A stretch of DNA of 64,000 bases from Salibacterium salarium (GTDB taxonomy: Bacteria > Bacillota > Bacilli > Bacillales > Marinococcaceae). Shown piece by piece: positions 29,577 through 38,056 of the stretch. Under the pieces are notes generated by a model. That model saw only the letters and a program-made list of their open reading frames with translations. It had not been told where the DNA came from and made no database searches. The position numbers were made by a program, and so were the translations under genes. The stretch is from the NCBI RefSeq assembly GCF_030813635.1, contig NZ_JAUSUM010000002.1, forward strand, positions 434,001 to 498,000, given 5' to 3'. Position 1 is the first letter of the stretch. Every line of letters starts with the position of its first letter.

Positions 29577-30014
29577 ATGAGTCGATATCAACTAACAATA
29601 ATTACAAAAGAAGTGGCGCTCCACTATTACCAATCCGAGGACAAGCTTTATCGGTTATTTCTTGATTATCACAAAGCATATGATTGGGCTCGCCCCGTGC
29701 TAGAAAAACAAATACGTTATGTGACAGAAACATTCTTGTATAACGGATTTATAAATACTGTACGAAAAGATTTACAATCGATAGGGTTTAAGGAAGAGCT
29801 GAGAAATGGAGAGTATTTCTTTTATTCCAACCATTCATGTAGTAAAATTCATATGCATAAAAGATATATAATATTCGAACATAACGGTAGTGTTAAAGAA
29901 GAATGGGAAGTGTTTGATTGCTTGAAAAATATATCACCTTATATCTTTGCAGTAAATATAAAAAAGGGAGCATTTGGTTGGCTTAAACCGCTGAAAGTTT
30001 TCTCTGTTTTGTAA
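29577..30014 (+). CDS. sirA: Sporulation inhibitor of replication SirA
   Basis: SirA binds DnaA domain I and stops new rounds of replication when cells enter sporulation. The 145-residue protein has the family outline: MSRYQLTIITKEVALHYY, LFLDYHKAYDW, the central YVTETF, and the C-terminal block YIFAVNIKKGAFGWLKPLK. Similarity to B. subtilis YneE is moderate but the position between tkt and yneF is the same. AAAGGAG lies 9 bases ahead of ATG 29577. An exact 0A box lies upstream. Confidence 0.85.
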   Translation: MSRYQLTIITKEVALHYYQSEDKLYRLFLDYHKAYDWARPVLEKQIRYVTETFLYNGFINTVRKDLQSIGFKEELRNGEYFFYSNHSCSKIHMHKRYIIFEHNGSVKEEWEVFDCLKNISPYIFAVNIKKGAFGWLKPLKVFSVL

Positions 30015-30132
30015 TCAAATAGTCTCTCCCTCTTTCAATGTCACAAGGGATACGTTATAATTATGTAGGTTAAACGCTTAATAACTATACACTATTCGTT
30101 TTATGGTTTTTTAGAAGGAGGAAGAAAACAGG

Positions 30133-30357
30133 ATGGACTGGCTTTGGTTTGTACTCGTCGGTGTTGTTTGTTTGTTGGCGGGTGCTGCATTAGGATTTTT
30201 TATAGCTAGAAAAACGATGATGAATTACTTAAAGAAGAACCCACCAATCAATGAACAAATGCTCCGGGTTATGATGATGCAGATGGGGCAAAACCCTTCG
30301 CAGAAAAAAATAAATCAAATGATGAAGGCAATGCAAAAGCAACAGGATAAAAAATAA
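30133..30357 (+). CDS. yneF: UPF0154 membrane protein YneF
   Basis: A 74-residue protein with one N-terminal membrane helix ([20 protein letters not shown]) and a basic, Met-rich cytoplasmic tail containing the family block [30 protein letters not shown] precedes ATG 30133. Function unknown. In B. subtilis ccdA and yneI follow; here the next gene is ccdC. Confidence 0.95.
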   Translation: MDWLWFVLVGVVCLLAGAALGFFIARKTMMNYLKKNPPINEQMLRVMMMQMGQNPSQKKINQMMKAMQKQQDKK

Positions 30358-30360
30358 GGA

Positions 30361-30424
30361 CAAGGCTGTTTCAAACGACAATCGCGTAACGTGCGTGTCA
30401 ATTTTGAAGCAGCCTTTCTTATTT
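30361..30424 (+). terminator. Terminator of yneF
   Basis: AAGGCTGTTTCAAA ... TTTTGAAGCAGCCTT, a long-arm hairpin followed by TCTTATTTTT. Confidence 0.8.
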
Positions 30425-30530
30425 TTGGCCAGCACGTTGCATAAGTACATTTTATCATTGTATGATAGGGATAATTGTTATACATGAAACCCTCTGCATA
30501 GAAAAAGCAGAGGAGGGAGTTGGACCTTTA

Positions 30531-31034
30531 ATGAATGCGATGCTAATCATTACAACAGTTGGTGCTGCCTTCATGGCACTGGCTACGATATTTATACGAA
30601 TGAAGGCGATTAAAAAGCCGGCAAACATAAAAAAAATTATTTTACCGCCTGTTTTTATGTCGACAGGTTTTCTTATGTTTATTTACGAACCTGCCCGATT
30701 AAATATCTCACAGATATTGGAAGCTTTATCCGTAGGGATTTTGTTCTCCTTTTTATTAATCAAAACCTCTAGTTTTGAAATCAGGGACAATGATATTTAT
30801 ATGAAACGCTCGAAGGCTTTTGTATTTATTCTTTTCGCTCTTCTCATCGCACGAGTTATTTTTAAACTTCTTATGGGGGATGTTATTAACGTCGAAGAGC
30901 TAGCAGGAATGTTTTTCATTCTCGCTTACGGAATGATTATTCCTTGGCGGATTTTTATGTTTATCCAATTCAAAAAAATAGAGAAGAAAAAATTATTAGC
31001 CGAAAAAAGCGAATCTGCCATATTTCGGTCTTAA
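30531..31034 (+). CDS. ccdC: CcdC-family membrane protein
   Basis: A polytopic membrane protein of 167 residues with about five helices (MLIITTVGAAFMALATIF, ILPPVFMSTGFLMFIY and others). It matches the CcdC/YneJ family, linked genetically to cytochrome c maturation in B. subtilis, where it lies with ccdA. ccdA is not present between yneF and this gene, so the link to cytochrome c is weaker here. GAGGAGGGAG lies 12 bases ahead of ATG 30531, a rather long gap. Confidence 0.8.
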   Translation: MNAMLIITTVGAAFMALATIFIRMKAIKKPANIKKIILPPVFMSTGFLMFIYEPARLNISQILEALSVGILFSFLLIKTSSFEIRDNDIYMKRSKAFVFILFALLIARVIFKLLMGDVINVEELAGMFFILAYGMIIPWRIFMFIQFKKIEKKKLLAEKSESAIFRS

Positions 31035-31038
31035 CATA

Positions 31039-31082
31039 AAAACAGACCACCACATTACGATGAGGGGGGGTCTGTTTTTTGT
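31039..31082. terminator. Bidirectional terminator between ccdC and yneK
   Basis: AAAACAGACC ... GGTCTGTTTTTT separates the convergent genes. Confidence 0.8.
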
Positions 31083-31084
31083 GT

Positions 31085-31513
31085 TTATAAAAATAAATGT
31101 TCATATGGTGACATATCAACCTGTTTTTCATTCAATTTTTTTCTTAAAAATTTATGATCTCGCTTTGGCGTTGCGACGATATAACCGCGAATCAATAAAT
31201 CTTCATTAATTTGTTTTGCGTTCTCTTCCAAGGCAAGTTCCCCGACTTTTCCTGCAATTTTCTCTCTTGCCGTATCGCGGAACAACTCTGGAACGGGTTC
31301 TACTAATTCTTCCAGCAAATCTTTTTTGTCCTGTGGCCATAAATGTATTGTTTTCTCAAGGTAGTGATCCTGCCAGTCTAAAATGGACCTCCCATCTTCC
31401 TTAGGAAGACGCTTTAAAAACTTACGAAACATGAAGTAGCCGCCGATAAACATCATAACCGTTATAAAAATAGACCAGAACACAATAAACCACATAAACA
31501 TATCAGAAGGCAT
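31085..31513 (-). CDS. yneK: DUF2621 membrane protein YneK
   Basis: A 142-residue protein with one N-terminal membrane helix (MFMWFIVFWSIFITVMMFIG) and a soluble domain of the DUF2621 family (EDGRSILDWQDHYLEKTIHLWP). The ATG at 31513 is chosen because GAGGTG lies 6 bases upstream; a GTG three codons earlier overlaps that RBS. Function unknown. It marks the left edge of conserved synteny. In B. subtilis the coat and spore genes and citB follow, but here the selenium block intervenes. Confidence 0.85.
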   Translation of the reverse strand: MPSDMFMWFIVFWSIFITVMMFIGGYFMFRKFLKRLPKEDGRSILDWQDHYLEKTIHLWPQDKKDLLEELVEPVPELFRDTAREKIAGKVGELALEENAKQINEDLLIRGYIVATPKRDHKFLRKKLNEKQVDMSPYEHLFL

Positions 31514-31671
31514 CCGGTTCACCTCATTATCTTATCTCACATTCGATATTTTATCATAAGTAGATAGGAAAAATCATCTGCTAGATACGATTTGTAGATA
31601 TATCGATAAGCCATTGTTTTTTGATATACTTTGTAAAAGCATAATTGCTTTATGAAAGGATGGGCTGTTTT

Positions 31672-32106
31672 ATGGCGCGTAAAAGTGTGGAAGATTATAT
31701 TGAAGAAGGTATTTATGGTCCAAAAGAGACGAAACCTGATGAAAAACGTCGATATCTTGGAACATATCGTGAGCGAATTTTGTTAGCTCTTACAAAAGAA
31801 CAAGTGATGAAAAAAGGAACATTTCCAGAAGTGGAGGAAGAATTAAAACAAAATCAGGATGTTATTATGGTAGTGAATGGAAAACTTGGTTATAAAGCTT
31901 TATCCGCTTACACGAAAATGGCTTCAGATTATGGAGTACAAGCCCAACGAGTCACAAGCATAGATAAGACTAGTGACGTAGGGCTGGTTCTTGCTAAAAA
32001 ATACGCCATTCATCGTGAAACGATATTTATCGAAGAGAATCAAGAAGAAGATATAGAACAACCTGAAAAATCACCGTGGTGGAAAAGGTTACTAGGTATT
32101 CACTAA
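31672..32106 (+). CDS. YueI family protein (DUF1694)
   Basis: A 144-residue soluble protein of the YueI/DUF1694 family (SVEDYIEEGIYGPKETKPDE, RRYLGTYRERILLALTKEQV, GKLGYKALSAYTKMA), fold related to ribosomal L7Ae-like proteins according to family descriptions. Function unknown. AAAGGA lies 11 bases before ATG 31672. The gene lies just outside the selenocysteine genes and is separated from tRNA-Sec by a bidirectional terminator. Confidence 0.85.
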   Translation: MARKSVEDYIEEGIYGPKETKPDEKRRYLGTYRERILLALTKEQVMKKGTFPEVEEELKQNQDVIMVVNGKLGYKALSAYTKMASDYGVQAQRVTSIDKTSDVGLVLAKKYAIHRETIFIEENQEEDIEQPEKSPWWKRLLGIH

Positions 32107-32118
32107 ATCAAATAATAC

Positions 32119-32154
32119 AAAAACCTTCCGAATATCATTCGAAAGGTTTTATTA
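32119..32154. terminator. Bidirectional terminator between the yueI-like gene and tRNA-Sec
   Basis: AAAACCTTcCGAATatcATTCGaAAGGTTTT with A and T runs; it serves both converging units. Confidence 0.85.
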
Positions 32155-32188
32155 TTATTGAGCGGTAGCAACAATTATTTTTAACATT

Positions 32189-32286
32189 TGGCGGGACCGT
32201 CTGGGAATCGAACCCAGCGGAGACGGCACGCGCCTCCCAGGAAAGTTTTGAAGACTTCGGCGTGCACCAGCATCGCAACCGGCCCC
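32189..32286 (-). tRNA. selC: Selenocysteine tRNA (anticodon UCA)
   Basis: A 98-base tRNA with encoded CCA. On the minus strand it starts GGGGCCGG and ends GGTCCCGCCA. The T arm is CTGGG-TTCGATT-CCCAG. The anticodon arm is GAAGT-cttcaaa-ACTTT with TCA at 32251-32249. A very long variable arm (nested GGC/GCC and GGAG/CTCC pairs) marks it as tRNA-Sec rather than a UCA serine tRNA. The eighth acceptor pair appears as a G-A mismatch. selB lies divergently next to it, and selD and selA are within 10 kb. Confidence 0.93.
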
Positions 32287-32305
32287 ATATTATTTCACGG
32301 AGTGT

Positions 32306-32334
32306 ATTGTATCGCGTAACACGACACAATGCAA
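32306..32334 (-). promoter_or_regulatory. Promoter of tRNA-Sec with an imperfect palindrome
   Basis: On the minus strand TTGCAT (32334-32329), 17-bp spacer and TACAAT (32311-32306), ending about 20 bases before the tRNA 5' end. The element coincides with an inverted repeat ATTGTATCGCGT/ACACGACACAAT (10 of 12 positions), which might bind a regulator. Confidence 0.6.
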
Positions 32335-32428
32335 GAAAACAGAATGATTTTCATTCTATTTCTACCTGTAGTAAGATAAATAGCAAGAATTCATATCAGG
32401 AATGATTGAAATGAAGGCGGGAATAATG

Positions 32429-34333
32429 ATGGTGAAACGAACATTTACGATAGGCATGGCAGGTCATATTGACCATGGCAAAACGACGTTAACGAAAGCA
32501 TTAACAGATATAGATACAGATCGATTAAAAGAGGAAAAAGCACGGAATGTATCAATAGAACCAGGATTTGCTCCACTTCACTTAACCGAAGATATGGATG
32601 TGTCAATCATAGATGTTCCGGGCCATGAACGTTTTATCAGACAAATGATCGCTGGTGTGGCTGGAATTGACGCAGTTGTATTGACTGTAGCTGCAGACGA
32701 AGGTGTAATGCCTCAAACGAAAGAACATCTTGAAATACTGTCGCTTCTTGGCGTGACAGGTGGATTGATTGCTGTAACAAAAGTAGACAACGTTGAAAAG
32801 GAATTGCTCGAATTAGCTGCAGAAGACATCCGTGAAGAGGTGCAAGGAACCCCCTTTTCTAACGCAGAAATGGTCTTTGTTGATAGTATTTCACAAAGCG
32901 GGATACATAAGGTACGCGAAAAACTAACGGAAGTTTTGCAAACCGTTCCGATGAGAAATACACGAGGGGCATTTCGGCTCCCTATTGATCAAGTATTTAG
33001 TGTCCACGGTCAAGGAACGGTTGTAAGAGGAACAGTCTATGAAGGATCTATTACAGAGGGAGATACGATTCAAGTTTTACCTTTGCGAAAAATGATGAAG
33101 GTTAGGCAATTACAAATACATGGCACTCAGGTAGAAAAAGGGGTTGCGGGCCAGCGTCTTGCAATGAATTTGAGCGGTGTTGATAGAGAGGAGCTAAAAC
33201 GAGGCGATGTCGCTGTATCGGCGGAGCATTACGTGACAACTCAACTCATAAATATTGTTTTACATACATCGAAGGAAATGCACTATGCTTTAAAGCAGCG
33301 GGGACATATAAAGCTCCATCTGGGTACAGCAGAAGTATACGGAAATATAGTCTTTTTTGACCGCAATGTATTAAAACCTGAGAAACAAGAAGTCCTATGT
33401 CAACTTAGACTTAATGATCCTATCGTCACTAAACGCAATGATACATTTATTGTACGCCGTCCATCCCCGACTGAAACCGTTGGTGGGGGCTGGGTGATTA
33501 ATCCGAATGCCGAACGTTTGAGGTTTGGAGAAACAAGCATCAGACTGCTCGAACAAGAGATGGAAGGAACTCCTGCGGAGCATATAAAAAAAGCAATTTG
33601 GGTTAACTATTGGCTCAGCGCAGAAGTACTAGCAAAGGAAACTGGTATTCTTATTGATGACGTGAAGGAAATTCTTCAACAATTAAAAGAGAATGGTGAA
33701 GTAATAGAGTATTCAAATGGAAAACTGGTTCTTCGAGAACGGTATGACCAATTTTTAAAAGCTATAAAACAAGAACTACAGGAGTTTCATCAAACTCATC
33801 CTTTACAGAAAGGAAAAAATAAACAGGAACTCCAAGCAATGAAAGAAATGGATATGCCTAAAGATTTGACAGAAAGGTTCATAGAAAGAGCTGAAGCGGA
33901 GGGTGAGATAAAACGGGACAAACAATTTATTTCTCTCTATCCTTTTAGTCCAGCATTTCCTAAAGGATGGGAAACGAAAATGACACAAGCAAAAGAGAAA
34001 TGGGTGAAAGATGGCTTAACACCTAGGCCATGGGCGGAATATATGCAAGAACAAAGCATACCAATGGAGCTCCGAGAAGAATTAAAATATTCATTTCTAC
34101 AAGCGTATGAAGCTATAACAATGGATGAAAAGCATATTTGGCCTGCTTTTAAAGTAGTAGAAGCTGCCAAGCAATTGAAACAGCAATATCCCGCCTCTTT
34201 CACATTACAAGATGCAAAAGAGGAACTAAATATTACGCGAAAGTACCTTGTCCCTTTTCTTGAGTGGCTTGATGAACAAAATTGGACGAAACGACAAGAA
34301 AATGAAAGAGTGTGGCGTAACTATGACAAATAG
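32429..34333 (+). CDS. selB: Selenocysteine-specific elongation factor SelB
   Basis: GTPase that brings Sec-tRNASec to UGA codons marked by a SECIS hairpin. It has about 634 residues: an EF-Tu-like G domain ([28 protein letters not shown]), a distinctive [13 protein letters not shown] switch region, two beta domains, and a C-terminal array of winged helices (from about residue 370) that binds SECIS RNA. AAGGCGGG fits ATG 32429; the upstream ATG codons at 32402 and 32411 have no RBS. The downstream glycosyltransferase gene overlaps its end by 11 bases. Confidence 0.97.
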   Translation: MVKRTFTIGMAGHIDHGKTTLTKALTDIDTDRLKEEKARNVSIEPGFAPLHLTEDMDVSIIDVPGHERFIRQMIAGVAGIDAVVLTVAADEGVMPQTKEHLEILSLLGVTGGLIAVTKVDNVEKELLELAAEDIREEVQGTPFSNAEMVFVDSISQSGIHKVREKLTEVLQTVPMRNTRGAFRLPIDQVFSVHGQGTVVRGTVYEGSITEGDTIQVLPLRKMMKVRQLQIHGTQVEKGVAGQRLAMNLSGVDREELKRGDVAVSAEHYVTTQLINIVLHTSKEMHYALKQRGHIKLHLGTAEVYGNIVFFDRNVLKPEKQEVLCQLRLNDPIVTKRNDTFIVRRPSPTETVGGGWVINPNAERLRFGETSIRLLEQEMEGTPAEHIKKAIWVNYWLSAEVLAKETGILIDDVKEILQQLKENGEVIEYSNGKLVLRERYDQFLKAIKQELQEFHQTHPLQKGKNKQELQAMKEMDMPKDLTERFIERAEAEGEIKRDKQFISLYPFSPAFPKGWETKMTQAKEKWVKDGLTPRPWAEYMQEQSIPMELREELKYSFLQAYEAITMDEKHIWPAFKVVEAAKQLKQQYPASFTLQDAKEELNITRKYLVPFLEWLDEQNWTKRQENERVWRNYDK

Positions 34334-35348
34334 AAAAGGATTGTCCATTCTTTATCTTACTCCTTATTTTTATTCGAAGCGAGGCAATGCGACGACAGCA
34401 AAGAGGATGAAAAAGTATTTAGAAGAAGCAGGACATCAAGTGAATGTGTTTGCTTTTGAAGAAGAAGATGGACCTATAGAGGATTTAATTAAAGAATCAG
34501 ATATCATCCATGCTCTGCATGTAAGAAGAACAGCGGAATATGTGGCATCGAAAGGCATTACGTTTCAGAAGCCGTTTGTTCTAACAACAGGTGGAACAGA
34601 TGTAAATATTGACTTAAACCATCCTAAAAGAAAGAAGCAAATGGAAGAATTTTTAAGTGAATCAGAAGCATTAACTGTGTTCACGGAGGATGGGAAAGAT
34701 AAAGTAATAGCTGACTTTCCTTGGTTAAAAAACCAAGTGTATGTTATTCCTCAAGCTGTAGAATTTGAGTCTGACACGAGTTTCGTTCCTTATTCGCTTC
34801 CTGAAGGCTTTCCGAAGCTCGTTCTTCCGGCGGGTTTAAGACCGGTTAAAGACGTATTATTCGTTTTAGAAGAACTCGATAAACAAGTATTAGATTACCC
34901 TAACCTACAATTTTTAATTGTTGGAGAAGTGCTAGATAATAATGTAGCCCAGCAAGTGATGGAAGCTAGTTATTCTCGGCCATGGCTTACGTATAAAGAC
35001 CCGTTGGATAGTAAACAGATGATAGCTGTGTACAAATGGGCTGATGTTGTGATTAACACGTCTAAGTCAGAAGGACAGCCGATGAGCTTGCTCGAAGGAA
35101 TGGCAGCAGGTATTCCAGCACTAGCACGAGTAAACCCTGGCAATGACAGCGTAATTATTCCTGGCTATAATGGGTACTTGTTTACCTCTGCCCTAGACTT
35201 TTCTCAGCAGTTACAGCGATTGTTTCAGAATAAAAGTCATTATGAAGAAATAGCAGCGAAAGCGGCAGATTATGTCCAAACCCATCACAATCCAGAAGAA
35301 GAAGCGCAACATTATATTGATTTATATTACTCGTTATTGTCGTATTAA
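34323..35348 (+). CDS. GT-B glycosyltransferase coupled to selB, SenB-like
   Basis: A 341-residue glycosyltransferase family 4 protein. The N-terminal half has RGNATTAKRMKKYLEEAGHQ (about 20-39), HALHVRR (63-69) and TTGGTDV (88-94). The C-terminal half has LPAGLRPVKD and the donor-site block SEGQPMSLLEGMAAGIPAL. The N-terminal blocks resemble SenB selenosugar synthases as remembered (GN-x-x-TA-x-R, ALHxRR, TGTD). The start at 34323 overlaps the selB stop by 11 bases, which implies coupled translation; GAAAGAG upstream is a fair RBS. An ordinary cell-envelope GT4 remains possible. No signal peptide or membrane helix is visible. Confidence 0.75.
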   Translation: MTNRKGLSILYLTPYFYSKRGNATTAKRMKKYLEEAGHQVNVFAFEEEDGPIEDLIKESDIIHALHVRRTAEYVASKGITFQKPFVLTTGGTDVNIDLNHPKRKKQMEEFLSESEALTVFTEDGKDKVIADFPWLKNQVYVIPQAVEFESDTSFVPYSLPEGFPKLVLPAGLRPVKDVLFVLEELDKQVLDYPNLQFLIVGEVLDNNVAQQVMEASYSRPWLTYKDPLDSKQMIAVYKWADVVINTSKSEGQPMSLLEGMAAGIPALARVNPGNDSVIIPGYNGYLFTSALDFSQQLQRLFQNKSHYEEIAAKAADYVQTHHNPEEEAQHYIDLYYSLLSY

Positions 35349-36214
35349 CTTCTGCTCTCGGCTAACTTTTTAAAAGCTTTTATCGTTTCTTTCTCCTGAT
35401 TTTCTTTTCTAAAAGCTAAATAAAATTGTCGTTTATACGGCAGGATTCCTTTGAATACACAATCTCGTTTTAGAGCAGCATTTAAGGCGTATTCCGATAG
35501 AAATCCATAGCCAATGCCTGCTTCTACTAGCGAAAGCAGGCTTTCGGTATTTGGAACGATGGCTGCTGTTTCAAGCTCCGCAAGGGAACCTCCCCACTGT
35601 TTTAATCCTGTTTCCACCGCTTGGTATGTTCCTGATGCTTGTGGTCTTTTAACAAATGCATGTGAAGGTAACTCTGAAAAACCATCTATTTCATGCCGAT
35701 TTTCACCAGGAGGGGCTACAATAGCTAACCTATCGCTTTGAAATTTTTGAGACACAATGTTAGATTGCTCTGTCGGAACTCCTACGATGGCGACATCAAT
35801 TTCTTTTTCAGTTAATAAAGACAAGACAGTGGAGGAGTCTTCTATATGAAGGTGTAGTCGCCAATTTGGATAATGATAGTGACATTCTTTACACAATGAA
35901 GGCAAAAAATAAGTGCCTGGTGTAGTGCTCGCTCCTACGCTTAAGGTTTCTGTGTATTTATTTCCGCGTGATTGACAAACGGATCGTAATTGCTGCCAAT
36001 CTGTCAACAAGCTCTTTGCTTTTTCATAAACCATTAATCCTTCCTCTGTAAGCGAAACGGTTTGCCGTTGAATAAGGGGGCTGCCAAGTTCATGCTCCAG
36101 ACTTTGCAGCTGTTTAGTAACAGTGGATTGAGACACATTCAATTGATAAGCTGTTTGGGAGAAACTTCGTTGTGAAGCTAGTTCTATAAATAGTTGTAAT
36201 TGCTTTTCGTTCAT
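35345..36214 (-). CDS. LysR-family transcriptional regulator
   Basis: A 289-residue LysR regulator. The N-terminal winged HTH is QLFIELASQRSFSQTAYQLN and SQSTVTKQLQSLEHELG; an effector-binding domain follows, with SVGASTTPGTYFLPSL. It is divergent from the Phn-type ABC operon across 126 bases, the classic arrangement for a LysR activator and its target. A TATC-N9-GATA dyad at about 36258-36274 is a candidate operator. Its stop overlaps the stop of the convergent glycosyltransferase gene by 4 bases. The ligand is unknown; CysB-like regulation by an anion or its product is possible. Confidence 0.9.
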   Translation of the reverse strand: MNEKQLQLFIELASQRSFSQTAYQLNVSQSTVTKQLQSLEHELGSPLIQRQTVSLTEEGLMVYEKAKSLLTDWQQLRSVCQSRGNKYTETLSVGASTTPGTYFLPSLCKECHYHYPNWRLHLHIEDSSTVLSLLTEKEIDVAIVGVPTEQSNIVSQKFQSDRLAIVAPPGENRHEIDGFSELPSHAFVKRPQASGTYQAVETGLKQWGGSLAELETAAIVPNTESLLSLVEAGIGYGFLSEYALNAALKRDCVFKGILPYKRQFYLAFRKENQEKETIKAFKKLAESRS

Positions 36215-36340
36215 ATTGTCACGTCACTTTCTTAACATGCTGATTTCTTTACAATTATCGTAAACAATGATAGCTTAATAACGCAACATTATTCCAAAAA
36301 CGAATAAAGATTATTATTTTAACGAAACAGGGGGATACAT

Positions 36341-37246
36341 ATGAAAAAGTGGACAATGGCTTTGGTAGCAACGTCATTTCTCCTGCTGACAGCATGTGGA
36401 GAATCGAACGAAGAAGAACAGGGAGAAAGTTCTGATCCTTTGGAAGTTGCAGTAATTCCGGCTCAATCATCAGGGGAAATGAGTGATGGTTTAAATGCTT
36501 TAGAAACATCTTTGAATGAGTCAATGGATCAGGAAGTAAATGTTGATCACTATCCGAGCTATAATGCAGTCGTGGAAGCTTTAAACTTTGAACGGATTGA
36601 TCTTGCTTATTTAGGGCCGCTTACCTATGTTATTGCGAATGAAGAAAGTGGAGCAGAGGCTATTTTGACTCAGGAAGTAGGAGGGGAACCTTTCTACTAT
36701 TCATATATTATTTCTCACGTGGACCAACCATGGGACAGCTTGGATGAGATGCTTGAACAGTCCGAGGAGGTTGACTTTGCATTTGGCAGTGTTTCATCTA
36801 CATCGGGGTCTTTGATCCCAGGACTTGAATTGAGAGATAGAGGTGTATTTGAATCGGAAGAAGAAAACGAATTCGCTTCTGTTCGTTACACAGGGTCCCA
36901 CGATGTTACCGCAAATGCGGTACAAACCCAAGATGTACAAGCAGGTGCTATTGATAGTGCTATATATAATGAACTTGTTGAAGACGGTACAATAGATGAT
37001 AGTCAGATCAAAAAAATATGGGAATCTGATCAGTTGTATCAGTACCCTTGGGCTGTTCCACAAAGTATGGATGATGATACGAAACAGCAGTTTCAGGACG
37101 CATTTACAAAGATTGAAGATGAAGAGATATTAGAAATATTCGGAGGAGCTTCAGCCTTTGTCGAAACAGATCACAGTAATTATGAAAGTATCGCTCAAGC
37201 TGCGGAAGATTTCGGAATGCTTAACATGGAAAGTATTGAAGAATAA
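36341..37246 (+). CDS. PhnD-family oxyanion-binding lipoprotein
   Basis: Substrate-binding protein of a phosphonate/phosphite-type ABC importer (PF12974). The 301-residue precursor has a lipoprotein signal ending LLLTACGES. The family blocks are VAVIPAQSSGEMSDGLNALE, FERIDLAYLGPLTYVIA, FGSVSSTSGSLIPGLEL and YTGSHDVTANAVQTQDVQAG. The mature protein is very acidic. No phosphonate or phosphite oxidation genes occur nearby. Related binding proteins recognise other oxyanions (AioX binds arsenite), so selenium oxyanions are a reasonable alternative given the sel genes around it. GGGGG precedes ATG 36341. Confidence 0.88.
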   Translation: MKKWTMALVATSFLLLTACGESNEEEQGESSDPLEVAVIPAQSSGEMSDGLNALETSLNESMDQEVNVDHYPSYNAVVEALNFERIDLAYLGPLTYVIANEESGAEAILTQEVGGEPFYYSYIISHVDQPWDSLDEMLEQSEEVDFAFGSVSSTSGSLIPGLELRDRGVFESEEENEFASVRYTGSHDVTANAVQTQDVQAGAIDSAIYNELVEDGTIDDSQIKKIWESDQLYQYPWAVPQSMDDDTKQQFQDAFTKIEDEEILEIFGGASAFVETDHSNYESIAQAAEDFGMLNMESIEE

Positions 37247-37279
37247 GCTGTCTGCAAGTTTATTAAAGGAGTATTAGCA

Positions 37280-38041
37280 ATGAGTTGGTTTCGTAAAAGG
37301 GCCTGGATATATGTACTCCTTCTTGTATTATTCGCATGGTGGAGTATGGGTAAAACAGAATTTGAGTGGGGCAACTTCAAAGAGTTTGGCAACGCGGTAA
37401 CTTTTATTCGGGAGCAGTTTTTTCCAGCCAGATGGGATATACTACCAAATTTGATTGATCCAATGTTAGTTACACTAGCAATGGCGTTTTTAGGAACGTT
37501 TATTGCACTGGTTGTCGCTTTGCCGTTGGCTTTTGCTGGAGCTAAAAATACAGCTTCCCATCCCGTTCTTTATTACTTGGACCGTTTTTTCTTATCAATT
37601 TTACGATCTATTCCTGAAATCGTATTTGGCTTGATATTTGTCGTTGTTTTAGGGTTAGGTCCTTTTCCGGCGGTTATAGCGATTTTACTTCATAATATTG
37701 GTGTGTTAGGGAAACTTATTTCAGAGTTGATTGAAGCAGCTGATCCCGGGCCGCAAGAAGCGATGAAATCAGTTGGGTCAGGCCGTCGTCTTGGTAATAT
37801 ATTCTCGATAGTTCCACAAATATGGCCAAATGTGTTATCTCACTATTTTTATCGGTTCGAAGTTGCGATTCGCACTTCTTTGATTTTAGGATTTATAGGT
37901 GGCGGCGGTATTGGGCAAAAGCTTTTCAACGATTTTAATAGTTTTAATTATTCTGCAGTAACGGTTGAAGTTTTATTTATTATGTTATTAGTTATTATCG
38001 TCGATTTATTTGGGGCTTTTGTGCGCAAACGAGTGATTTAA
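37280..38041 (+). CDS. PhnE-family ABC transporter permease
   Basis: Integral membrane permease of 253 residues with about six helices and the EAA-type loop GKLISELIEAADPGPQEAMKS that contacts the ATPase. It matches the PhnE/PtxC class (FAGAKNTASHPVLYYLDRF, ILRSIPEIVFGLIFVVVLG, GFIGGGGIGQKLF). It sits 33 bases after the binding-protein gene and 15 bases before the ATPase gene. AAAGGAG precedes ATG 37280. Confidence 0.9.
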   Translation: MSWFRKRAWIYVLLLVLFAWWSMGKTEFEWGNFKEFGNAVTFIREQFFPARWDILPNLIDPMLVTLAMAFLGTFIALVVALPLAFAGAKNTASHPVLYYLDRFFLSILRSIPEIVFGLIFVVVLGLGPFPAVIAILLHNIGVLGKLISELIEAADPGPQEAMKSVGSGRRLGNIFSIVPQIWPNVLSHYFYRFEVAIRTSLILGFIGGGGIGQKLFNDFNSFNYSAVTVEVLFIMLLVIIVDLFGAFVRKRVI

Positions 38042-38056
38042 GGGAAGGACGATTAG

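Noticed and set aside
32135-32329. 64-codon minus-strand ORF across the tRNA-Sec gene
   Set aside because: It lies over a clear structural tRNA and is a chance reading frame.
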